Origin: Candidatus Poribacteria bacterium
GTDB lineage: Bacteria > Poribacteria > WGA-4E > PCPOR2b
Assembly (NCBI GenBank): GCA_022822785.1
Contig: JAJEAL010000058.1
Span: forward strand, 1-47,901
Reading direction: 5' to 3'
Length of the DNA stretch: 47,901 nt
Under the pieces are notes generated by a model. The model did not search any database. It saw only the letters and a program-made list of their open reading frames with translations, and had not been told where the DNA came from. Position 1 is the first letter of the stretch, and every line of letters begins with the position of its first letter. Shown one piece after another: positions 8,553 through 15,571 of this stretch. Made by a program: the position numbers and the translations under genes.

Positions 8553-9296
8553 TTACTCATAATGGTCTGCGCCATGCAGTACACCTACTCCATTCTCCAT
8601 GCGCAGTAATTGCTTTTGGTGATCTGTCAACAGTTCTAGCCACCCCTCTGGGAATCGATGATGTGGGTCAAGTTGAAACCGCATCATAGGGCCCATTCGA
8701 TAGTGCCCAAAAATCGCATGACGGTTCCGATCTGCGGTATTCGCGCCGCCACCGTGCCAACACTGACCGTTAAAGACAAGCACGCTTCCCGCCGGTGCGG
8801 TTGCCGTCAATACGTGCTTAATTGCCCTGTCTTCCGGCGGTGGGTTTATCCCGCTTTTGTGTGTGCCGGGAACGATCCGGGTCGCCCCAATCTCCGGTGT
8901 AAAATCGTCCAGCATCCAAACAGTGTTCATCATGACAGGGTTCTTCCCATCTTTCTTCATCAGATCTTCAAGGATGTCCCCATGTAGACGTTGCACTGGA
9001 TCGCCGGGTCGCACGATGCGAGCGTTAAGACTACCAAGAATCAGAGGCACACGATTGGTCATTGTTCCTTCTAGCAGCGGCAAAATTCTCGAATGATCAA
9101 TCGTCTTGAAGAAGACCGGATCCATCGTCGGTAGATTCGAGATATGTATACAGTCTCCCCGGTCAACCCCTTTTTCCTCCACCAATCGGATTAGAACTTC
9201 TTTCATCTCCTCTACCTCATCAGGAGCGAGGACGTTCTCAAGGATTGTGAAACCGTAGACATCAATTTCAAATAATTCCTGCTTCAGATTGGACAT
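8553..9296 (-). CDS. PhyH-type Fe(II)/2-oxoglutarate oxygenase
   Basis: A 247-residue phytanoyl-CoA dioxygenase family protein with a complete facial triad: His105 and Asp107 (RLHGDIL) and His181 (CWHGGG). A likely 2-oxoglutarate-binding Arg is Arg192, and the core strand is IVPGTHKSG. It should hydroxylate a small organic substrate using O2 and 2-oxoglutarate in the cytoplasm; the substrate is unknown. The start at 9296 (MSNLKQEL) is preferred because AAGGAAG precedes it; a longer frame to 9323 has none. Hairpin elements flank the gene on both sides (8471-8517 and 9347-9437). Its intact HxD contrasts with the HGS in the paralogue at 4925-5725. Confidence 0.87.
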   Translation of the reverse strand: MSNLKQELFEIDVYGFTILENVLAPDEVEEMKEVLIRLVEEKGVDRGDCIHISNLPTMDPVFFKTIDHSRILPLLEGTMTNRVPLILGSLNARIVRPGDPVQRLHGDILEDLMKKDGKNPVMMNTVWMLDDFTPEIGATRIVPGTHKSGINPPPEDRAIKHVLTATAPAGSVLVFNGQCWHGGGANTADRNRHAIFGHYRMGPMMRFQLDPHHRFPEGWLELLTDHQKQLLRMENGVGVLHGADHYE

Positions 9297-9346
9297 GTTT
9301 CTTCCTTTAATACAGGATTTCACCTTCGTTTTTCATAAATTTTTTA

Positions 9347-9437
9347 GGCTCATGTCAAAAGAAAGTGCGAAGCACGAAGAGAAACCGAGTTTTGAAGAAA
9401 AAACTCGGTTTCTTTACACTAAATCGTAACATGAGCG
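9347..9437. repeat. Dispersed hairpin element, copy 3 (91 bp)
   Basis: A 91-bp palindrome with matching ends GCTCATGT and ACATGAGC and a central AAACCGAG/CTCGGTTT stem. It is closely similar along its length to the copy at 4801-4892. It fills most of the gap between the DapA-family gene and the downstream PhyH gene. This is the best preserved copy and the one that shows the terminal inverted repeats most clearly. Confidence 0.82.
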
Positions 9438-9443
9438 ATTTTT

Positions 9444-10388
9444 TTAATGTACACATTCATAGCCAATCGTCTCAAGGTTCCGGCGGATCTTGGCAATCTC
9501 AGCGTCAGGCAGTGGGCGGAGTGGACGACGCATCGTCATAGATGGGAACTTGCCCATCAACCAGCGTGCACACTTCATCCGTTGATGTGCATCACCGCTC
9601 GGTTCACCGAAGTTGTACACAATCCGAGATAGCGGGTCCACTAGCGTTCGCGCTTTGCGGGCCCCTATAAGGTTGCCATTAAGAGCAGAGTGAACAACCT
9701 CCACCATCAACTCCGGCACAAATCCGGCAAAGCCAATTAATGCGCCATCACAGCCTTCCAACAACGAAGCCAACAGATACTCATCATGGCAAGTTAGGAT
9801 AGGAACCTCGGGTGCTGCTTCTTTCAGTTGTTCATAGTCCCAACGCCAACGTGCCATGTCACGGGTCCCCATCTTGATACACACCACCTGTGGGATTCTC
9901 ACAAGGGCCAACATCTCTGCGAGGCTATAGCTCGCCTTCGTCCATGCGGGATATTGGTGGACGATTATGGGTATGTCTGCCCCTTCGGCAACGTCTTGAA
10001 AGAAGCCGATTGCGGTTTCGCTCGTGCGCCCAAAACGCAACCAGTGATGTGGCGGCATCAGCAAAATCGCATCGGCACCCGCCTCTTTCGCAGCGATAGC
10101 ATAATCGATAGCCTCTAAGCTACCTTCGGCATTCACGCCTGAGACAACTTTTACCTTACCTTCGGCTTCTTCGGCGACAAGTGCGGTCACTTGTGCGCGC
10201 TCACTCGGACGCAACGAGGTAATCTCACCGGTGTGCCCATTACAGACAAGTCCTTTGACACCATCGACAGCTGCAAGTTCGCGCATATACGCCCGCAACC
10301 CCGCTTCATCAATTGATTCATCTTCGTGAAATGGACAGAGGGTTGCGGGCAATACCCCCGCCCAGGGCTGGTGTTCTTGCCAGTTCAT
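9444..10388 (-). CDS. DapA/N-acetylneuraminate-lyase family aldolase or dehydratase
   Basis: A 314-residue class I TIM-barrel enzyme of the dihydrodipicolinate synthase family. It has GHTGE (about 51-55, where DapA has GTTGE), the catalytic Tyr136 (IIVHQYP) and the Schiff-base Lys162 (VCIKMGTRD). Family members condense or cleave pyruvate-containing acids, for example 2-keto-3-deoxy sugar acids. With a UxuA-like enzyme and an oligogalacturonide-lyase-like protein nearby, a sugar-acid aldolase or dehydratase is more likely than lysine synthesis, but this is inference. The ATG at 10388 has AAGGG 10 nt upstream; a GTG at 10394 is in frame but too close to it. The amidohydrolase gene ends 47 bp upstream. 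Confidence 0.85.
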   Translation of the reverse strand: MNWQEHQPWAGVLPATLCPFHEDESIDEAGLRAYMRELAAVDGVKGLVCNGHTGEITSLRPSERAQVTALVAEEAEGKVKVVSGVNAEGSLEAIDYAIAAKEAGADAILLMPPHHWLRFGRTSETAIGFFQDVAEGADIPIIVHQYPAWTKASYSLAEMLALVRIPQVVCIKMGTRDMARWRWDYEQLKEAAPEVPILTCHDEYLLASLLEGCDGALIGFAGFVPELMVEVVHSALNGNLIGARKARTLVDPLSRIVYNFGEPSGDAHQRMKCARWLMGKFPSMTMRRPLRPLPDAEIAKIRRNLETIGYECVH

Positions 10389-10435
10389 AGTCACGGTTCC
10401 CTTTCAATTTTTCAACTCAATTTGGAAAAAGTACG

Positions 10436-11452
10436 TCAAATTCTAAGACCGAATAATTCCACAGCATTGCCGCCGAAGATTTGCGTTTTCTCACTGTCAG
10501 AGATATCCATTTCCTCGACGAGTGTCACAAAAAGTTGCGGATCGACCCAGGGATGGTCAGTGCCAAACACCAAATGCTCTGGTCCAGAAAATTCGTAAGC
10601 ATATCGCAACGCTTGTGGGGACGGAGAAACGGTGTCCAAATAGATGCGGCGCATGTAGGCGCTTGGGGGCTGTTTTATATGTTCCCGTCCCCGTCCCATC
10701 ACCTCGGTTTGATGCTCAATGCGTCCCATCATGTACGGCAAAACGCCGCCGACATGGGGCATGACAACCTTCAACCTAGAATACCGTTCAAGCACACCGC
10801 CGAGTATTAACCGTAAAAGCGCGAAACTAGTGTCTACCTGAAGTCCCATCATGGGAATCATCGAATGGTCCTTGATCGCCTCACCCCATGTTGGAACTGT
10901 GGGATGCAAGACAATCGGCAACTCCATTGCTTGGGCATGTTTGTAGATAGGGTCAAAAATCGGGTCGTCCACGGAGCGTCCGCCGATGTGTGAATACAAC
11001 ATAACGCCACAGAAGCCTAGGTTTTGTACTCGTTCCATTTCATCAATTGAGGCATCCACAGCCTGCCAAGGGAGGCTCGCAAGTCCCGCAAATCGGTCTG
11101 GGTGTTGCTGCATCATTTCTGCAATCGCGTCGTTGATTACCTGTGCGCCTTTGATAGCCAGATCAGGGGCGAGCATACAGGGTCCGGGGATATTGGTACT
11201 GATGAGTGCCATGTCAATGCCTGCCCTATCCATGTCCTGAAGTTTACGTGTGGGAAGATACCTCTCCTCCTGTAGCTGAAATTGCTGGACATCACCGTAA
11301 GTGATAAGGAACTTGTTGCCATGCTGTACGCCTGATCTATCGGAGTTGCCTTGTGCTGCACTTCGGCGTTCAATCTGTGGTGAATAGGGGTTTTGGGCAA
11401 GTATATCAATGTACGCCCGAGGAAATATGTGGCTTTGGCAGTCAATCCGCAT
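10436..11452 (-). CDS. Amidohydrolase (ACMSD-like, amidohydrolase_2 family)
   Basis: A 338-residue amidohydrolase/decarboxylase TIM barrel. Metal-site motifs are present in order: IDCQSHIFP at the N-terminus (His8), PIVLHPTVP in the middle, VVMPHVGG, and the C-terminal FGTDHPW Asp. The N-terminal H-x-H is Q-x-H here (Gln6, His8), so one zinc ligand is changed. Relatives decarboxylate or hydrolyse aromatic and other carboxylic acids in the cytoplasm. It is the first gene of the minus-strand block and is followed closely by the DapA-family gene, suggesting one catabolic unit. Its start faces the ECF sigma gene across a palindromic intergenic region. Confidence 0.85.
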   Translation of the reverse strand: MRIDCQSHIFPRAYIDILAQNPYSPQIERRSAAQGNSDRSGVQHGNKFLITYGDVQQFQLQEERYLPTRKLQDMDRAGIDMALISTNIPGPCMLAPDLAIKGAQVINDAIAEMMQQHPDRFAGLASLPWQAVDASIDEMERVQNLGFCGVMLYSHIGGRSVDDPIFDPIYKHAQAMELPIVLHPTVPTWGEAIKDHSMIPMMGLQVDTSFALLRLILGGVLERYSRLKVVMPHVGGVLPYMMGRIEHQTEVMGRGREHIKQPPSAYMRRIYLDTVSPSPQALRYAYEFSGPEHLVFGTDHPWVDPQLFVTLVEEMDISDSEKTQIFGGNAVELFGLRI

Positions 11453-11490
11453 TAGAATCCGTCCCTTTCAACACCATCGTATTTGCCAAA

Positions 11491-11510
11491 AATCTAATTT
11501 AATCTAATTA
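11491..11510. repeat. Tandem 10-mer in divergent intergenic region
   Basis: AATCTAATTT and AATCTAATTA follow each other directly, differing at one base. They lie between the amidohydrolase start and the palindrome at 11516-11559. Confidence 0.55.
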
Positions 11511-11515
11511 TCAAC

Positions 11516-11559
11516 GGGGGTCTGAAACTTTGAGATACAAGACTCTCTAAATGACCCCC
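11516..11559. promoter_or_regulatory. Palindromic regulatory candidate upstream of the ECF sigma gene
   Basis: GGGGGTC (11516-11522) and GACCCCC (11553-11559) form a perfect 7-bp inverted repeat, with an inner GAGA/TCTC pair. TGAAACTT (11523-11530) and TCTAA (11546-11550) inside it resemble the -35 and -10 elements of sigma-E type promoters. The site lies about 190 bp upstream of the sigma ATG, so an autoregulated promoter is possible but unproven. A stem-loop role is an alternative. Confidence 0.35.
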
Positions 11560-11746
11560 ATTATACGAATTCAGATTAGGAAGTCAATAAGAAAATCCCA
11601 TAGAATCATGTCATAACATCAGGAATCCGACTCACGGTGTAACCGACAACTCGGTAAAAATGTTTTGATTTTATTTGAAGAAATCTGTAAAATATTCTCA
11701 CCAATGTAATAATGGTACTGACTCGAATGTCGAAGTAGGCAGGCCT

Positions 11747-12307
11747 ATGATTCCCGACGAAATCTACGTGCAAAAAACAATTGAGGGAGATGCTGAAGCG
11801 TTCAATGAATTAGTGCAACGCCATCATGCTAGGATTTATGGACTTGCTTATCGGATGCTTGGTAATCCTGATGATGCTTCAGACGCAGCGCAAGAAGCGT
11901 TTCTTGAAGCTTACAAATCTATCCAGTCCTTCCAATTTCAGTCGAAGTTTGTCACGTGGATGTACAGGGTTGGGATCAATGTTTGCCAACAGTACAAACG
12001 TAAGTCAGATGCGCGTAACCGCACCTTAACCTCTTATACGAAAGATCTTCGGGATAGAGAAGGTCAATATGTGAACCATTGCCCGGATCGACTCTTGCTG
12101 AAAACGGAGCGGGACCAGTTGATACAACATGCAATTAGCCAATTACCCTCGAAACAGCAGATAGTTATCACTCTGTTTTATATGCAGCAGCTGAAATATC
12201 GCGAAATTGCTGAACTACTTGATTGTTCAGAGGGTACCGTTGCCTCGCGTCTGAATACTGCCGTGAGGAACCTCAAGTCAAAGCTTGAAAGCTTACAACC
12301 CCACTAA
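11747..12307 (+). CDS. ECF-type RNA polymerase sigma factor
   Basis: A 186-residue sigma-70 family ECF factor. Region 2 is near residues 20-90 with EAFNELVQRHHARIYGLAYRM, DDASDAAQEAFLEAY and FVTWMYRVGINVC. Region 4 is at the C-terminus with LPSKQQIVITLFYMQQLKYREIAELL and a helix-turn-helix GTVASRLNTAVRNLK. It redirects RNA polymerase to a stress or envelope regulon. The ATG at 11747 is preferred over an upstream TTG at 11675, because it starts the protein at MIPDEIYVQKT, as usual for ECF factors. The anti-sigma gene follows 112 bp downstream on the same strand. Confidence 0.93.
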   Translation: MIPDEIYVQKTIEGDAEAFNELVQRHHARIYGLAYRMLGNPDDASDAAQEAFLEAYKSIQSFQFQSKFVTWMYRVGINVCQQYKRKSDARNRTLTSYTKDLRDREGQYVNHCPDRLLLKTERDQLIQHAISQLPSKQQIVITLFYMQQLKYREIAELLDCSEGTVASRLNTAVRNLKSKLESLQPH

Positions 12308-12419
12308 GCCGACGATTCAGATTGTTCTATAGGCCAACCCTAGCAAAGTAGGGATTTATGCCAAGCAAAATTTGTGCATAACGCTTATTCCGATTGAAAA
12401 ATATAGAAAAGGAACAGCT

Positions 12420-12959
12420 ATGAGTCTCGACTGTAAACAAGTTATCGAAGATTTTAGCCTACATCAGGATCCAGCCCTGACACATCAAGAAAAGCTTGAA
12501 CGCCGGCAACATCTCATTGAATGTGAAGTGTGCCGAAACGAGTATGAGCAAATGTTGCACACAGCGGTCGTGCTTGAGAGCCTCCCGGAGCCTGTTCCGC
12601 CACCGGGTCTTGTCGAGCGCATTCAGACTCAAATCCGCCAAACCCACCGGCGTTCCATTTGGGATTTCCTCGCGAATCCAATTGCGCGTATCCTTGTTGC
12701 GATGAAATTGGGCCCTCATCCTACCTTTGTCAACTATACCGCGATGCTTTTTTACTTGATGTTAACAGCTTTTATGGTCAAACTGACATTTTTCAGCTCA
12801 ACAGAAACACCACCTGTTGCGTTGACACACGCCCCATCGCCACACGTTCGTCTTGTTCGGTTAGCTGATGTCAAACATGGTTCACTCAAGTCCGTTAGGA
12901 TAGAGAAGGAGAAGCCTAGCGAAGTTCCAATTCAGTCCACCCCTAGTGATTTTCATTGA
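12420..12959 (+). CDS. Zinc-binding anti-sigma factor (membrane anchored)
   Basis: A 179-residue anti-sigma factor with the ZAS signature H-x3-C-x2-C (His31, Cys35, Cys38 in HLIECEVCRN). One predicted transmembrane helix lies around residues 105-125 (FYLMLTAFMV), followed by a short C-terminal domain of about 50 residues outside the membrane. It should bind and silence the ECF sigma encoded just upstream until a redox or envelope signal releases it. The ATG at 12420 has AAAAGGA in front; a frame extending to 12372 lacks support. A strong terminator follows the stop at 12991-13040. Confidence 0.85.
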   Translation: MSLDCKQVIEDFSLHQDPALTHQEKLERRQHLIECEVCRNEYEQMLHTAVVLESLPEPVPPPGLVERIQTQIRQTHRRSIWDFLANPIARILVAMKLGPHPTFVNYTAMLFYLMLTAFMVKLTFFSSTETPPVALTHAPSPHVRLVRLADVKHGSLKSVRIEKEKPSEVPIQSTPSDFH

Positions 12960-12990
12960 TATCATGTATAGCGCCTAAATCGCACCGGAT

Positions 12991-13040
12991 AAAACGCTGT
13001 GAGCTATAGAAGTTTAACTGTAGCGACATGGCGTTTTTTT
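12991..13040 (+). terminator. Intrinsic terminator after the sigma/anti-sigma pair
   Basis: AAAACGC (12991-12997) pairs with GCGTTTT (13031-13037). TGT pairs with ACA, and GCTATAG (13003-13009) pairs with CTGTAGC (13018-13024) with one G-U. The hairpin ends in a T-run to 13040. It closes the sigma unit and separates it from the nusA operon. Confidence 0.8.
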
Positions 13041-13078
13041 ATTGATCGAGGCGAGCATCTGCGAATTTCTATTTTTAC

Positions 13079-13107
13079 TTGCATAATTCCGTCCCTTATG
13101 ATACTAT
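13079..13107 (+). promoter_or_regulatory. Sigma-70 type promoter of the rimP-nusA-infB operon
   Basis: TTGCAT (13079-13084) and TACTAT (13102-13107) are separated by exactly 17 bases. The start of transcription is expected near 13114, only a few bases before the hairpin at 13116. This gives an untranslated leader of about 300 nt before rimP. Confidence 0.65.
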
Positions 13108-13115
13108 TTAAATTG

Positions 13116-13161
13116 CCGCGAGAAATCCCTCTCAGGAGGACAGCAAATCGCGGTTTTTTTT
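13116..13161 (+). terminator. Leader terminator or attenuator directly after the promoter
   Basis: CCGCGA (13116-13121) pairs with TCGCGG (13148-13153), followed by eight T residues (13154-13161). CCTC/GAGG forms an inner hairpin (about 13128-13138). It starts about 2 nt after the predicted transcription start, so much transcription would stop after about 48 nt unless antitermination occurs. It fits autogenous control of nusA or a very short RNA. Confidence 0.7.
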
Positions 13162-13260
13162 GTGTATCACCGTTTGGTATTTTCAGCCAAATGTTGAAAC
13201 GCTGGACATTTACTAGGATCTGGCGTCGTTGTTTGATTAAGGTTACTCTTCTATCTTTCT

Positions 13261-13297
13261 AAGAGTGGGGTAGGTTTTCCCGCTCTTTATTATTTTT
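13261..13297 (+). terminator. Second leader terminator upstream of rimP
   Basis: AAGAGTGGG (13261-13269) pairs with CCCGCTCTT (13279-13287) through 9 bp with one G-U, followed by TATTATTTTTT. It is the second terminator-like hairpin between the promoter and rimP. Confidence 0.65.
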
Positions 13298-13326
13298 TGG
13301 TAAGAGATTGAACTTGAGTGGGGCAA

Positions 13327-13402
13327 CCAAGATTCTTGGGGGTACGCTTCTATCAGAGGCGTACTAGAGGGTTTGACTAAAAAATTCAGATCCGGGGGTA
13401 CG
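13327..13402 (+). promoter_or_regulatory. Structured 5' leader with competing pairings near the rimP start
   Basis: CCAAG/CTTGG forms a small hairpin at 13327-13339. GTACGCTTC (13342-13350) pairs with GAGGCGTAC (13356-13364) over 9 bp with one G-U. The 9-mer GGGGGTACG occurs at 13338-13346 and again at 13394-13402, where its G-run is the likely ribosome site of rimP. CGTAC at 13360-13364 can pair with either copy, so the two structures exclude each other and could hide or free the ribosome site. Confidence 0.45.
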
Positions 13403-13411
13403 TCCGATACT

Positions 13412-13867
13412 ATGGCAACCTCATTAGCATCCTCAATTTCCGATCTGTTATCACCCGTTCTAGCTGATGAAGACATCGAGTTAGTTGATGTCGAATATCA
13501 AGTCGATGTTCAGGTATTAAAGATTTTGATTCATAAGCCCGGTGGTATAAGTGCTGAAGATTGTCAGCAGGTGAGTCGAATTGCCTCGCCGATTCTTGAT
13601 GTGCATGACCTGATACCAAGGAGATACACGCTTGAAGTCGCTTCGCCGGGACTGAATCGACCGCTTATTACAGAAGCGGATTTTCGTAGGAATTTAGGTC
13701 AAAAGGTTGAGATCGAGGTGTCTAATACAACTGGCGATTTTGCAGGCTTCAGCGGCACCCTCAACCGTGTCTGTGATGGAAAAATTTTCCTAGCTTTGGT
13801 TTCTGGGAAAACGGTTCAAATTGCAATTGCTGAGATTGCTCAAGCCCAAATCCAACTGATGTGGTAA
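13412..13867 (+). CDS. rimP: Ribosome maturation factor RimP
   Basis: A 151-residue RimP, needed for maturation of the 30S subunit. The N-terminal domain has the family pattern ISDLLSPVLADEDIELVDVEYQ and ASPILDV. VASPGLNRPL marks the domain boundary, and the C-terminal SH3-like domain ends the protein. It is the first gene of the nusA-infB operon, as in many bacteria. The ATG at 13412 is favoured because of length and the G-run at 13394-13398; a TTG at 13373 would add 13 residues not expected in the family. Regulated through the long leader upstream. Confidence 0.93.
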   Translation: MATSLASSISDLLSPVLADEDIELVDVEYQVDVQVLKILIHKPGGISAEDCQQVSRIASPILDVHDLIPRRYTLEVASPGLNRPLITEADFRRNLGQKVEIEVSNTTGDFAGFSGTLNRVCDGKIFLALVSGKTVQIAIAEIAQAQIQLMW

Positions 13868-13896
13868 AGCTTTGGATGGATGACGGAGCTCATACA

Positions 13897-15228
13897 ATGA
13901 ATAACGATCTAGTCATGACTATTCGCCAAATTATGGATCAGACGGAGCTGCCGCAAACAATCTTTATTGAGGCTATTGAAGCCGCTTTATACTCAGCGGC
14001 CAAGCGGCGCTACGGTTCTACACGAGGGGTGTCGATTAAGGTAGATCCCGAGTTGGGGGATATTAGGTGTTATGTGCCCAAAAAAGTAGTTGAAATTATG
14101 CACCACTATGCTACAGAAATCCCCATTGAGGAGGCGTTAAAAATAAAACCAGATGCCCAACTTGATGAGGTTATTGAGGTTGAAATTGATCCGAGTGAAT
14201 TTGGGCGAATTGAAGCGCAAACGGCACGTCAGATTCTAGTTCAGAAAATAAAAGAAGCCGAGCGAGAACAGATTTATCAAGAATACAGGGAACAAGAAGG
14301 GGAAGTAATCACCGGTTATGTCCAACGGACAGAACGTGGTAACATCATCTTGGATTTAGAGCGTACGGAAGGGCTCCTCCCGTTTAGTGAAGTGCCTCGT
14401 CCACACAGCTATCGGCGCGGCGATCCGCTAAAATGCTTAATCATTGAGGTAAGCGTAGATCAAAAAGGTCCGCAAATTATTCTTTCCCGCACCCATAACG
14501 GTTTAATTGCTCGTTTATTTGAAATCGAAGTGCCTGAAGTTTACGATGGATTAGTGCGGATTATGGCTATTGCACGTGATCCCGGGGATCGTGCAAAGGT
14601 CGCCGTTGTTGCGACGGATGAGAGCATTGACCCAGTGGGCACCTGTGTAGGCGTTAAAGGTTCGCGGGTCCAAACAGTTGTCAGAGAGTTAGAGGGTGAG
14701 AAGATAGATCTCCTTCTATGGAGTCCGGATCCTGCAGTTTTTATTGCGAAAGCATTGCAACCGGCTAACGTTGTTCGCGTGAATATTAATGACGGAAATA
14801 CAAGTGCGGAAGTCGTTGTGCCAGATGACCAATTATCCCTAGCAATTGGTCGACGCGGGCAAAATGCCCGTCTCGCTGCGAAACTAACAGGTTGGAAAAT
14901 CGACATCAAAAGCGAATCTGAGGCGGATACGCAATTTAAAGAAGAAATTGCAGATGAGTTATTCAAGCCCGTGTCGGCTGATTCTTCTGACCTAGCCGAT
15001 GGATTAGATTCTGATGAGATGCCTATTCAATCTCATCCAACTGAACTCGATTTAACTAAGTTGGAGGGTATTGGTACTAAAACTGCTCAGCTGCTTAAGG
15101 ATGCCGGCTTTTCAACGGTGCACGCAATCGCTCAAGCAACGTTGGAAGAACTTTCATCGTTGCCGGGAATCGGTTCCAAAACCGCCGAAAAGATTCGCCA
15201 TGCTGCATCGGACCTGCTTTCGACTTAG
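13897..15228 (+). CDS. nusA: Transcription termination/antitermination factor NusA
   Basis: A 443-residue NusA that binds RNA polymerase and nascent RNA, controlling pausing, termination and antitermination. The N-terminal polymerase-binding domain is followed by an S1 domain (GEVITGYVQRTERGNIILDL), two KH domains (AVVATDESIDPVGTCVGVKGSR and LSLAIGRRGQNARLAAKLTGW) and a C-terminal helix-hairpin-helix region (LEGIGTKTAQLL, LPGIGSKTAEKI). The start at 13897 (MNNDLVMTIRQ) has GGAG upstream; a GTG at 13861 overlapping rimP is less likely. The linker of about 40 acidic residues before the HhH part is a common variation. Possible autoregulation at the leader terminators is inferred. Confidence 0.97.
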   Translation: MNNDLVMTIRQIMDQTELPQTIFIEAIEAALYSAAKRRYGSTRGVSIKVDPELGDIRCYVPKKVVEIMHHYATEIPIEEALKIKPDAQLDEVIEVEIDPSEFGRIEAQTARQILVQKIKEAEREQIYQEYREQEGEVITGYVQRTERGNIILDLERTEGLLPFSEVPRPHSYRRGDPLKCLIIEVSVDQKGPQIILSRTHNGLIARLFEIEVPEVYDGLVRIMAIARDPGDRAKVAVVATDESIDPVGTCVGVKGSRVQTVVRELEGEKIDLLLWSPDPAVFIAKALQPANVVRVNINDGNTSAEVVVPDDQLSLAIGRRGQNARLAAKLTGWKIDIKSESEADTQFKEEIADELFKPVSADSSDLADGLDSDEMPIQSHPTELDLTKLEGIGTKTAQLLKDAGFSTVHAIAQATLEELSSLPGIGSKTAEKIRHAASDLLST

Positions 15229-15283
15229 ACCTCATCTTCTTAATTAAAAGGTTGTGTTTGCTTATTTATTAAAGGGGGTTGAC

Positions 15284-15571
15284 GTGGCTGCGATACCTAT
15301 CCGTACCTGTCTAGGGTGTCGAGGTAGATTTCCCAAGAGTAATTTGCTTCGATTTGTGCAGGATACAGCGGGGAACCTCCAAACAGATTCCATGGGCATA
15401 TTGCCGGGACGTGGTGCCTATGTATGCCAATCACAAACGTGTATTAATAGCACTTTCAGATTTCAGAAAATCAATGCTCACTTGCGAGTCAATCTTTCGA
15501 AACAGGTTATTGATGCCTTCAAACAGGAACTCCTTCATCTAGTGAGTCATAGGAACGCTCAGGAGGTATAA
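15284..15571 (+). CDS. ylxR: YlxR family nucleoid/RNA-binding protein (DUF448)
   Basis: A 95-residue YlxR protein with the family signatures IRTCLGCRGRFPKSNLLRF near the N-terminus and LPGRGAYVCQSQTC in the middle. In other bacteria YlxR binds RNA or acts as a nucleoid-associated regulator, and its gene lies between nusA and infB exactly as here. The GTG at 15284 follows AAAGGGGG; an upstream TTG at 15254 would add an unlikely leader. The stop touches the infB ATG, so the two are probably translationally coupled. Confidence 0.93.
   Translation: MAAIPIRTCLGCRGRFPKSNLLRFVQDTAGNLQTDSMGILPGRGAYVCQSQTCINSTFRFQKINAHLRVNLSKQVIDAFKQELLHLVSHRNAQEV

Noticed and set aside
12999-13262. Open frame of 87 codons before rimP
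   Set aside because: It begins within the sigma-unit terminator and crosses the promoter and leader terminator, so it is not a plausible gene.
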